Part shown: positions 1-5,446 of the stretch, piece by piece
How positions within the stretch are numbered: position 1 is the first letter of the stretch
Layout of the letters: each line of letters starts with the position of its first letter
Source of the DNA: JAZLEZ01 sp045615505
GTDB lineage: Bacteria; Spirochaetota; Spirochaetia; Sphaerochaetales; Sphaerochaetaceae
DNA length: 5,830 bases
NCBI GenBank assembly: GCA_045615505.1
Contig: JAZLEZ010000007.1
Span: forward strand, 1-5,830
Direction of reading: 5' to 3'
Position numbers and translations under genes: made by a program
Notes under the pieces: model-generated
What the model saw: the letters and a program-made list of their open reading frames with translations, nothing else
Told to the model about the DNA's origin: nothing
Databases searched by the model: none

Positions 1-93
1 GGAGAAGACAAACTTCAGAAAATGACCGATTCGTTCATCTCTAAAATCAACAGTATTGCAGATGAAAAAGAAAAGGAAATAATGGAAATATAA
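1..93 (+). CDS. frr: Ribosome recycling factor, C-terminal end (partial, 5' end outside window)
   Basis: The first 30 codons in frame 1 read GEDKLQKMTDSFISKINSIA, then DEKEKEIMEI and a TAA stop at 91-93. This matches the conserved end of ribosome recycling factor, where an (E)D-LQKLTD motif leads into the last helix and the protein ends in KEKEIMEV or similar. RRF works with EF-G to split post-termination ribosomes; the piece seen belongs to the long three-helix-bundle domain. The upstream part is cut off by the window edge. The identification rests on this short tail plus the neighbouring uppS, which follows frr in many bacteria after only a few bases (3 here). Confidence 0.9.
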   Translation, partial: GEDKLQKMTDSFISKINSIADEKEKEIMEI

Positions 94-96
94 TCA

Positions 97-783
97 ATGC
101 ATATAGGATTGATTATGGACGGGAACGGACGCTGGGCAAAACAGCGTTCCCTGCCCCGTGCTGCAGGACATTTAGAGGGTCTCAAAGCTTCAAAAAGGAT
201 TGTCGATTCCGCTTCAAAGCTGGGAATCGATTGTCTGACTCTCTATGTCTTTTCCACGGAAAACTGGAACAGGCCTCAGCAGGAAGTTGATTATCTTATG
301 AACCTTCTTGCAAAAAAGCTCCCCGGAGAAACTCAGTTTTACTATGAACATAATGTACGGATTCTTGTCAGGGGAAATATTGAAGTTCTTCCAGAGGAAG
401 CTAAAAACGGAGTTGTATTCGCCGTAAACAAAACATCTGGATGTACCGGACTTACAGTTGTTCTTGCCATTAACTATGGTGGTCAGGATGAGATTGTCCG
501 TGCTGTAAACAAATACATAGAAGCAAATCCGGGAAAAAAGATTTCCGTTTCCGAGCTGGAAGAAAATCTGGATACTCCTTCTCTTCCTAGGGTAGATATA
601 ATTGCCAGAAGTGCAGGAGAAATGCGCCTTTCAAACTTTTTGCTTTGGGACAGCGCCTATGCTGAATTTCTGAGTATTGAAAAGCTATGGCCTGATTGGG
701 GAGAAGAAGAACTCAGATTCATCATTGACGAGTATTCTAAACGCAACAGAAAATTCGGAGGATTGAAAAATGAAAACAAGTAA
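97..783 (+). CDS. uppS: Isoprenyl transferase (undecaprenyl diphosphate synthase type)
   Basis: Cis-prenyltransferase that adds isopentenyl units to an allylic diphosphate, normally making undecaprenyl diphosphate, the lipid carrier for peptidoglycan and surface glycans. Seen: the catalytic P-loop-like motif IMDGNGRWA with Asp8, GH-EG around His25, LYVFSTENWNRP at 49-60, INYGGQDEI at 126-133, and the C-terminal R171-SAGE-R177-LSNFLLW block followed by AYAEF with Glu190, equivalent to the E. coli Mg-binding Glu213. It ends in the usual RKFGG. The usual RTGGE is RSAGE here. At 228 residues it is slightly short: the frr stop lies in frame just upstream, so ATG 97 is the first possible start and the protein begins almost at the catalytic motif. 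The 3' end overlaps cdsA by 14 bases. Family assignment is firm; product chain length is inferred. Confidence 0.95.
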   Translation: MHIGLIMDGNGRWAKQRSLPRAAGHLEGLKASKRIVDSASKLGIDCLTLYVFSTENWNRPQQEVDYLMNLLAKKLPGETQFYYEHNVRILVRGNIEVLPEEAKNGVVFAVNKTSGCTGLTVVLAINYGGQDEIVRAVNKYIEANPGKKISVSELEENLDTPSLPRVDIIARSAGEMRLSNFLLWDSAYAEFLSIEKLWPDWGEEELRFIIDEYSKRNRKFGGLKNENK

Positions 784-1585
784 TCTTCTGAGCAGAACCA
801 TAACATGCGTCGTCGGTATCCTTGCCATCGCAGCTCTGATTTTTTTTCTGCCTCAGCATCATTTTATCGGTTTTTCTGTTTTAGTCATTTTGAGTGCTTT
901 TGCGGGTTCTCTTGAACTATCATCTATTACTATCGGAAGAAAAACTTTTTTTTCCTATGCTTCCTTTATTACGGTTATAGTATCGTATGTCTTCAGCAGA
1001 TACACAGAGTTGTGTCTGGCTCTACTGATTTTTACAGTACTGGCTTTTGAAATAAAAAAAGGAGAAAAAGATACTTTCAGAGATTCTGCAGCATCTATTT
1101 CTTTAAATATTCTTGTTTTAATTTATCCTTCCTACTTTCTTTCATTTCTCGTCAGGCTTGTTCAGTCCGAAAATGTGAATGAATATGTCATTTCCCTTTT
1201 TCTTCTGCTTGTATTTTCAAATGATATTTTTGCTTATATTTTCGGAATGCTGTTCGGAAAAAACAATGCCGGATTATTCAAGGCTAGTCCAAAAAAGAGT
1301 ATAGCGGGTTTTGTAGGAGGAACAATCGGGTGTATAGGAGTCTGTTTTCTTTTCTTTGCTTTTTTCGGGGAAAAAATGATTCATTTCTCTGTTTATTCCC
1401 AATTTCTTCTGGGACTTGGTTCCAGTATTACAGCAAACATCGGAGATCTTGCAGAAAGTGTTTTAAAGAGAAGCTGTAATGTTAAGGATTCCGGTTCAAT
1501 AATCCCCGGTCGTGGCGGAGTACTTGATTGTACAGATTCAATTATGACTGCATCATTGCTTTTCTACATCGTTTACGCTTTATGA
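770..1585 (+). CDS. cdsA: Phosphatidate cytidylyltransferase (CDP-diacylglycerol synthase)
   Basis: Integral membrane enzyme that makes CDP-diacylglycerol from phosphatidate and CTP, the precursor of phosphatidylglycerol, phosphatidylethanolamine and related lipids. The 271 residues are mostly hydrophobic with roughly seven or eight membrane segments (for example 9-28, 33-50, 61-77, 112-133, 138-160, 178-200). Family signatures are the NDIFAYIFGMLFG block at 151-163, SPKKSIAGFVGG at 173-184, and the terminal CDS signature from GDLAESVLKR through KDSGSIIPG to DS at 225-257. In that signature the usual PGHGGxLDRxDS reads PGRGGVLDCTDS, so the conserved His is Arg248 and the conserved Arg is Cys254. 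The acidic residues and the KDSG segment remain. ATG 770 is supported by GGAGG at 757-761, eight bases upstream inside uppS. It is followed by dxr after seven bases. Confidence 0.92.
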   Translation: MKTSNLLSRTITCVVGILAIAALIFFLPQHHFIGFSVLVILSAFAGSLELSSITIGRKTFFSYASFITVIVSYVFSRYTELCLALLIFTVLAFEIKKGEKDTFRDSAASISLNILVLIYPSYFLSFLVRLVQSENVNEYVISLFLLLVFSNDIFAYIFGMLFGKNNAGLFKASPKKSIAGFVGGTIGCIGVCFLFFAFFGEKMIHFSVYSQFLLGLGSSITANIGDLAESVLKRSCNVKDSGSIIPGRGGVLDCTDSIMTASLLFYIVYAL

Positions 1586-1592
1586 GGTTTAA

Positions 1593-2702
1593 ATGAAGAC
1601 TGTTGCAATTTTAGGTATTACCGGAAGCATCGGAGCAACTGCTCTAAGAGGTTTGTCTTCAGTCAATTCAGACCTTCAGGTGATTGCAGCTTCTGCTCAC
1701 AAAAACATAGCAAGAGCTCTCTCATTGTGCGTGGAATACAACATACCGAATCTATGTATAACTTCTTCCAGTAAATGTATTCCTCCTGAAGGTATCAGAA
1801 TATTCTATAACATCAATCAGATGCTCAATGAACTCAAACCTCAGATGGTTTTGAACGGAATAAGCGGTTCAGCCGGTTTAAATGCCTCAGTAAGTGCAAT
1901 TGAAAACGGTTGCAAACTTGCTTTGGCAAATAAGGAAACAGTTGTTCTCGGCGGAAATGTATTCTTTGATTATGCAAAGAAACTCAGAGCCCGGATTATT
2001 CCTGTTGACAGTGAACATTCTGCCATTGACGAACTTATTACGGTTCATGGGAAAGAGAATATTTCAAAACTGGTAATTACAGCCTCAGGAGGTCCTTTCC
2101 TGAACAGTTCTCTTTCCGAACTATCAGAAGTTAAACCTCAAACTGCCGCAAAACATCCTACATGGAATATGGGTGCCAAGATTTCCATAGACAGTTCAAC
2201 TCTTGCAAATAAGGGACTGGAGGTTATAGAAGCTCATTTTCTGTTCGGGTTCGATGCAAAAGATATAGAGGTTGTCATTCATCCTCAAAGTGTAATCCAT
2301 TCAATGATCAGAACCGTCGGAGGTCAGGTCTATGCCCAGATGTCTCCTCCGGATATGGTTTTTCCTGTTATGAGGGCTCTTTTGGAAAGAAATATCACTT
2401 CACCTGCAGGCCTTCCGCTGAATTTCGACAATCTTGACCTTACTTTCAGAAAACTCAATATGCAGCGTTTCCCTTTTGTAGCAGATGCATTCGAATGTGT
2501 CAGAGCTGAAGGAATCTACCCTATCGTTTTCAATATAGCAGATGAAGTTGCCGTTGATGCGTTTATGAATGGTCAAATCAGTTTTCTCCAGATTCACAAT
2601 GTAGTAAGAAATGCTTTGAATCAGAATTGGAATTACTCCGTTTCGGATATTCATTCTGTTCCTCAGATTGTTGAAGAAATCAGACAGAGGATTAAAATTT
2701 AA
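1593..2702 (+). CDS. dxr: 1-deoxy-D-xylulose 5-phosphate reductoisomerase
   Basis: NADPH-dependent enzyme of the MEP (non-mevalonate) pathway that converts DXP to 2-C-methyl-D-erythritol 4-phosphate; it is the target of fosmidomycin. Motifs in order: nucleotide-binding GITGSIG at 8-14, NGISGSAGL at 88-96, LANKETVV at 111-118, metal-binding PVDSEHSA with Asp139 and Glu141, ASGGPF with Ser165, KHPTWNMG with His188 and Trp191 in the active-site flap, IDSSTLANKGLE with Ser201, Asn206, Lys207 and the third metal ligand Glu210, and HPQSVIHSM at 230-238. The usual NAANE near the C terminus is NIADE at 314-318. All catalytic residues known from the E. coli enzyme are present. Its 369 residues are near the low end of the family range (about 380-400). 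ATG 1593 has GAGG at 1584-1587. It supplies the isoprenoid precursors used by UppS upstream. Confidence 0.97.
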   Translation: MKTVAILGITGSIGATALRGLSSVNSDLQVIAASAHKNIARALSLCVEYNIPNLCITSSSKCIPPEGIRIFYNINQMLNELKPQMVLNGISGSAGLNASVSAIENGCKLALANKETVVLGGNVFFDYAKKLRARIIPVDSEHSAIDELITVHGKENISKLVITASGGPFLNSSLSELSEVKPQTAAKHPTWNMGAKISIDSSTLANKGLEVIEAHFLFGFDAKDIEVVIHPQSVIHSMIRTVGGQVYAQMSPPDMVFPVMRALLERNITSPAGLPLNFDNLDLTFRKLNMQRFPFVADAFECVRAEGIYPIVFNIADEVAVDAFMNGQISFLQIHNVVRNALNQNWNYSVSDIHSVPQIVEEIRQRIKI

Positions 2703-2704
2703 CT

Positions 2705-3451
2705 GTGTCTTTCGGAACAACCTTGATTTATGTTTTAATCGGTCTATTTGCTCTGAATCTTATGATTCTTGTTCATGAACTCGGTCATTTCCTTGTTGCA
2801 AGGCTTTTTTTCATAGATATTGAATCTCTTCAATTGGGGTTCGGTCCGGTTGTCAGAAAATACGGTAAGGGTATGACAACTTTTTCCATTGCAGCAATTC
2901 CGTTCGGCGGTCTGTGCAAAATGGATAGTCTTTCCCTGTACAGCACATCTCCTTGGAAACGGATTCTTATTTATCTTGCAGGACCTGTAACAAATGCATT
3001 TTCAGCCATTTTCTGTTTTTCCGTTTATCTGTTGATAATCAATACTCCATTTTCCCAAGCTGTTTTTATGTCAGTTAAACAATGTATTTTTGAAGTCAGG
3101 ATGTTTCAGAATGCCTTAGGTCTTCTGCTTTCCGGTCAAGCTAAGCTATCTGAGATTCTCAGTGGTGCATTCAGGGCCTCCGAGAGTATCGGCAGTCTAA
3201 CTTTTGCAGGTTTTTCAAGCAGTTTTTCTGCAGGTCTTTGTACTATACTCTACCTTTTTGCAAGTGTAAGTCTGTCATTGGGTGTTGCAAACCTTCTTCC
3301 GATTCCGGCTCTGGACGGAGGATTCATAATCATAAGTTTCATTGAATTGATTACTCGCAGAACTTTTTCCGAGAAATTTTACATTATAATTCAGATTTCC
3401 GGGCTGATTCTTCTGCTGATAGTACTCCCTCTGGCACGCATTCTCTATTGA
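2705..3451 (+). CDS. rseP: Site-2 (RseP-like) intramembrane zinc metalloprotease lacking a PDZ domain
   Basis: M50 family membrane protease; relatives such as RseP and RasP cut membrane-bound anti-sigma factors or leftover signal peptides. Seen: a first hydrophobic segment carrying the zinc motif HELGH (His24, Glu25, His28), a GFGP element at 45-48, the membrane-reentrant stretch TTFSIAAIPFGG at 58-69, a second membrane segment starting at LAGPVTN (91-97), a third with NLLPIPALDGG at 196-206 whose Asp204 is the third zinc ligand, and a last hydrophobic helix at 226-247. Only about 80 residues separate the second and third membrane cores, and no PDZ-like sequence is seen. The 248-residue length contrasts with about 420-450 for PDZ-containing RseP proteins. 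The start is GTG, two bases after the dxr stop; AGAGG at 2686-2690 is 14 bases upstream, farther than usual. Catalytic identity is firm, substrate unknown, and the symbol is by position and family. Confidence 0.85.
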   Translation: MSFGTTLIYVLIGLFALNLMILVHELGHFLVARLFFIDIESLQLGFGPVVRKYGKGMTTFSIAAIPFGGLCKMDSLSLYSTSPWKRILIYLAGPVTNAFSAIFCFSVYLLIINTPFSQAVFMSVKQCIFEVRMFQNALGLLLSGQAKLSEILSGAFRASESIGSLTFAGFSSSFSAGLCTILYLFASVSLSLGVANLLPIPALDGGFIIISFIELITRRTFSEKFYIIIQISGLILLLIVLPLARILY

Positions 3452-3551
3452 TATTTACCTATTGGTATTTTTTTACTGATAAGCTATTGAAACTTTAGGT
3501 TTTTTCTGCAATAAATTATACGCAAGATTTATTTTATCAGAGGCACCCAAA
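3452..3551 (+). promoter_or_regulatory. xpt-guaA upstream region with candidate sigma70-type promoter
   Basis: This 100-base spacer is the only real gap between the first gene cluster and xpt. TTGAAA at 3487-3492 and AATAAA at 3510-3515 are 17 bases apart and give a plausible, not strong, -35/-10 pair. AGAGG at 3539-3543 is eight bases before ATG 3552 and is a good ribosome binding site. A short stem TACC/GGTA at 3456-3467 followed by seven T residues could be a very weak terminator for the rseP transcript. CTGATAA (3476-3482) and TTATCAG (3534-3540) are inverted copies, the second next to the ribosome binding site. I see no match to the guanine riboswitch that precedes xpt in Firmicutes. Confidence 0.45.
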
Positions 3552-4133
3552 ATGGACATGTTAAAGGATAAAATCCGCCGTGAAGGCAAGGTCTTGCCGG
3601 GGAATATCATCAAAGTAGATGGTTTCCTTAATCACAGAGTCGATACTGTTTTGATGAACAGTATTGCGGAAGAGTTCAAGAAACTATTCGATGTAAGTAA
3701 AATTACTGCAGTTCTTACTGCAGAAGCAAGCGGAATTCCTGTGGCAACAATTTGTGCACACAACTTTGGGGTTCCGCTTATTTTTGCAAAAAAAGCTAAA
3801 AGCGACAACATTGAAAACGGTCTCTACAAGAGTGAAGTTTGGTCTTACACCTATCGTAAAACAGTTACTCTTATTCTTTCCAAAGAATGGTTGCATTCCA
3901 ACGACCATGTACTTATCATTGATGATTTTATGGCCAGAGGAAATGCTGTAAAGGGTCTGATTAACATAGTCAGAGAGGCCGGTGCCAGTCTGGAAGGAAT
4001 CGGTATTGTCGTAGAAAAGGGTTTTCAGGGCGGTGGCAATGCGCTCAGAGCAGATAAATCCTTGAACTATCATGCACTTGCCGTTATTGAGCAATCCGAA
4101 AACGGTGAGATTGTTTTCAGAGAGGATGTCTGA
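3552..4133 (+). CDS. xpt: Xanthine phosphoribosyltransferase
   Basis: Cytosolic type I phosphoribosyltransferase that joins xanthine to PRPP, giving XMP for guanine nucleotide salvage. The 193 residues follow the Bacillus subtilis Xpt plan (194 residues): MDMLKDKIRREGKVL at the N terminus, KVDGFLNHRVD at 22-32, a TAEASGIPVA loop at 56-65, GVPLIFAKKAKS around 73-84, the PRPP-binding motif VLIIDDFMARGNA at 121-133 with the Asp-Asp pair, and GIGIVVEKGFQGG at 150-162. The first ATG is preferred because the alignment starts there and AGAGG sits eight bases upstream; ATG 3558 would be too far away. The stop is one base before guaA, so the two are almost certainly cotranscribed, and Xpt's product is GuaA's substrate. 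A related hypoxanthine or guanine preference cannot be excluded from sequence alone. Confidence 0.93.
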   Translation: MDMLKDKIRREGKVLPGNIIKVDGFLNHRVDTVLMNSIAEEFKKLFDVSKITAVLTAEASGIPVATICAHNFGVPLIFAKKAKSDNIENGLYKSEVWSYTYRKTVTLILSKEWLHSNDHVLIIDDFMARGNAVKGLINIVREAGASLEGIGIVVEKGFQGGGNALRADKSLNYHALAVIEQSENGEIVFREDV

Positions 4134-4134
4134 T
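4119..4134 (+). promoter_or_regulatory. Ribosome binding site that sets the guaA start
   Basis: AGAGAGG at 4119-4125, inside the last codons of xpt, lies nine bases before ATG 4135. Two other in-frame ATGs lie upstream. The one at 4126 abuts this site and could not use it, and the one at 4072 lies deep in xpt with no purine-rich site at proper distance. ATG 4135 is therefore the likely start. Confidence 0.7.
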
Positions 4135-5082
4135 ATGGATAATAAATGGATAGATAATTCAGTTAGCGAACTTCGTAATCAGATTAAAGGCGGAAAAGTA
4201 CTTCTTGCTCTTTCGGGAGGTGTTGATTCTTCTGTCTGTGCCGCACTGCTTCAGAAAGCTGTAGGTTCACAGCTCACCTGTGTTTTTGTTGACACAGGGC
4301 TTATGAGAAAAAACGAAGCCCAACTTGTCAAAAATGTAATGGTCAATAAAATGGGTATCAATCTTGTAATGGTTGATGCTGAAAGCCGTTTTCTTACTAA
4401 GCTTGCCGGAGTAACGGATCCGGAACAGAAGAGAAAAATCATAGGTGAAGAATTCATCCGTGTTTTTGAAGAAGAAGCCAAAAAAATCGGCAAGGTTGAT
4501 TTTCTGGGTCAGGGAACAATCTATCCCGATATCATAGAAAGCGGAAAAGACGGCAACGGACTTGTAAAAAGCCATCACAATGTCGGAGGTCTGCCAGATC
4601 ATGTTGATTTCAAAGAACTCGTTGAACCTCTTAAATTTCTCTACAAACCGGATGTACGAGAGCTCGGAAAGCTTTTGGGTCTTCCTGAAGAACTCTACAA
4701 CCGTCAGCCTTTCCCTGGCCCGGGTCTAGGCGTCAGATGTATCGGAGAACTAACTAAAGAAAAGCTTGATATTCTGCGAGATGCCGATGCAATTTTCCGT
4801 GAAGAAATCATCAAGGCCGGTTTGCATAACAATATCAGTCAGTACTTTGCTGCTCTTACCAATATCAAGGCCGTAGGTGTTTGCAATGGTCAGCGCACCT
4901 ACAAATATGCTGTTGCGCTCAGAGCTGTTGTGACAGAAAACTTTGTAACCGCTAAGGCTGCAAACTTCAGTTTTGAATTTCTTAATGCTGTAGGAAAACG
5001 CATTACTTCAGAAGTTCCTCAGGTAAACAGAGTTCTGTATGAAGTAACCGATAAACCGACATCCACCATAGAATTTGAATAA
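4135..5082 (+). CDS. guaA: GMP synthase, ATP-pyrophosphatase and dimerization part only (no glutaminase domain)
   Basis: Converts XMP to GMP by adenylylating XMP with ATP and adding ammonia. Seen, numbered from ATG 4135: the PP-loop SGGVDSS at 27-33, CVFVDTGLMRK at 49-59, DPEQKRKIIGEEFI at 95-108, GQGTIYPDIIESG at 125-137, KSHHNVGGLPD at 145-155, and RQPFPGPGLGVRCIGEL at 190-206 opening the C-terminal dimerization domain. That domain continues through RTYKYAVALRAV and ends KPTSTIEFE, where most bacterial enzymes have KPPATIEWE. Usual bacterial GuaA is about 510-525 residues with an N-terminal glutamine amidotransferase domain. This protein is 315 residues and upstream DNA encodes xpt, so that domain is absent, as in archaeal two-subunit GMP synthases. 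Further divergence: GVCNGQRTY replaces the usual GVMGD-RTY, and NFVTA replaces DFMTA. The ORF is intact. Whether it uses free ammonia or a separate glutaminase is unknown. Confidence 0.92.
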   Translation: MDNKWIDNSVSELRNQIKGGKVLLALSGGVDSSVCAALLQKAVGSQLTCVFVDTGLMRKNEAQLVKNVMVNKMGINLVMVDAESRFLTKLAGVTDPEQKRKIIGEEFIRVFEEEAKKIGKVDFLGQGTIYPDIIESGKDGNGLVKSHHNVGGLPDHVDFKELVEPLKFLYKPDVRELGKLLGLPEELYNRQPFPGPGLGVRCIGELTKEKLDILRDADAIFREEIIKAGLHNNISQYFAALTNIKAVGVCNGQRTYKYAVALRAVVTENFVTAKAANFSFEFLNAVGKRITSEVPQVNRVLYEVTDKPTSTIEFE

Positions 5083-5093
5083 TAAAATAGGTC

Positions 5094-5135
5094 AAAAAAC
5101 CCCATTTGAGATATGTAGAATGAGGTTTTTATTTT
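5094..5135 (+). terminator. Rho-independent terminator of the xpt-guaA unit
   Basis: The left arm AAAAACCCCATT (5095-5106) pairs with AATGAGGTTTTT (5119-5130) except for one C-A mismatch, around a 12-base loop. The right arm ends in five T residues, followed by A and four more T. It starts 12 bases after the guaA stop. The A-rich left edge means it may also work for opposing transcription. Confidence 0.8.
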
Positions 5136-5139
5136 CTGT

Positions 5140-5156
5140 GGTACAAAAATGGTACA
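5140..5156. repeat. Two GGTACA copies spaced 11 bases apart
   Basis: TGGTACA occurs at 5139-5145 and again at 5150-5156, with an A-tract between. The 11-base period puts both copies on the same DNA face, as in paired protein-binding sites. Similar tandem short repeats flank the attachment cores of some tyrosine-integrase elements, but no integrase is in the window, so the role is unknown. Confidence 0.5.
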
Positions 5157-5163
5157 CTTTTTG

Positions 5164-5202
5164 AAATCCCACACAGACCCCTATTTGACTGAAAATCCCA
5201 CA
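5164..5202. repeat. 10-bp direct repeat AAATCCCACA
   Basis: Exact copies at 5164-5173 and 5193-5202, 29 bases apart start to start, each followed closely by CAGA. They lie between the two terminators. No function can be assigned. Confidence 0.5.
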
Positions 5203-5214
5203 TACAGAAAACAG

Positions 5215-5248
5215 ACCACTTCTCCCCTATGGAAGAGGTGGTTTTTTA
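5215..5248 (+). terminator. Second rho-independent terminator
   Basis: ACCACTTCT (5215-5223) pairs with AGAGGTGGT (5234-5242) over nine base pairs with one G-U wobble and a 10-base loop that could close further as CC/GG. Six T residues at 5242-5247 follow. The T-run lies on the + strand side only, so it ends rightward transcription. It may be a backup for the guaA terminator or end a short transcript begun after the first terminator, though no promoter for that is evident. Confidence 0.8.
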
Positions 5249-5344
5249 TTGTCTTTGATGGACACTGTGGAAGAGATGGAATGAGGGTTGAGAGTGAATT
5301 GAGATGACACACTGACCCATCTACTGTCTCTGTGGAAATGGTGG
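5228..5344. repeat. Three imperfect copies of a 14-base motif, TGTGGAAGAGGTGG
   Basis: Copies begin at 5228 (one mismatch; part of terminator 2), 5266 (one mismatch) and 5331 (two mismatches). Spacings of 38 and 65 bases are irregular. The cluster lies upstream of the promoter for the gene at 5447. They could be regulator-binding sites or decayed copies of a repeat. Confidence 0.4.
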
Positions 5345-5360
5345 AAAGGGTATACCTTTT
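5345..5360. promoter_or_regulatory. Operator-like palindrome
   Basis: AAAGGGTATACCTTTT is an imperfect 16-base dyad, with a perfect GGTATACC core at 5349-5356 and one G-T pair in the arms. It lies about 39 bases upstream of the -35 element at 5399, a location suited to an activator or a distal repressor site. Purely a sequence-symmetry call. Confidence 0.3.
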
Positions 5361-5398
5361 ATTTTTATGGTTTTGGTTAAGAGAAAAAGGGTGTTGAT

Positions 5399-5426
5399 TT
5401 GACAGTTCAACTTTTGAGAGTATAAT
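5399..5426 (+). promoter_or_regulatory. Perfect-consensus sigma70-type promoter for the gene at 5447
   Basis: TTGACA at 5399-5404 and TATAAT at 5421-5426 match both consensus hexamers exactly with a 16-base spacer. An AT-rich tract lies upstream (about 5357-5390). Transcription would start near 5432-5433, leaving a leader of only about 14 bases that just contains the AGAGG ribosome binding site at 5437-5441. Confidence 0.8.
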
Positions 5427-5446
5427 TCATTAACACAGAGGTTCTT

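Larger units (their letters stand above)
5083..5446. other. 364-base intergenic region rich in short repeats, no convincing gene
   Basis: No supported gene lies here. Contents in order: the guaA terminator, two GGTACA copies one helical turn apart (5140-5156), two copies of AAATCCCACA (5164-5173, 5193-5202), a second terminator (5215-5248), three imperfect copies of TGTGGAAGAGGTGG (5228, 5266 and 5331 starts), a palindrome centred at 5352/5353 and a strong promoter (5399-5426). The 5249-5340 stretch is purine-rich on the + strand. No tRNA, CRISPR, insertion-sequence end or recognisable riboswitch is seen. Confidence 0.7.

Noticed and set aside
2400..2720. 106-codon minus-strand frame inside dxr
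   Set aside because: Fully overlaps the conserved dxr coding sequence and encodes nothing recognisable; a shadow frame.
3456..3474. Hairpin TACC-TATT-GGTA followed by seven T residues after rseP
   Set aside because: Only four base pairs, too weak to call a terminator on its own; mentioned in the spacer entry only.
3452..3551. Guanine/xanthine riboswitch upstream of xpt
   Set aside because: The spacer is only 100 bases and lacks the conserved purine-riboswitch core and paired loops.
3684..4094. 136-codon minus-strand frame inside xpt
   Set aside because: Lies opposite conserved xpt motifs, with no recognisable product; a shadow frame.
4072..4134. Longer guaA start at ATG 4072 (or 4126)
   Set aside because: The extra residues overlap the xpt end, match no GuaA sequence and lack a usable ribosome binding site; ATG 4135 has one.
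5149..5307. A 52-codon + strand reading frame (ATG 5149 to TGA 5307)
   Set aside because: There is no ribosome binding site, it runs through the second terminator hairpin, and the product resembles no protein I know. Most likely chance.
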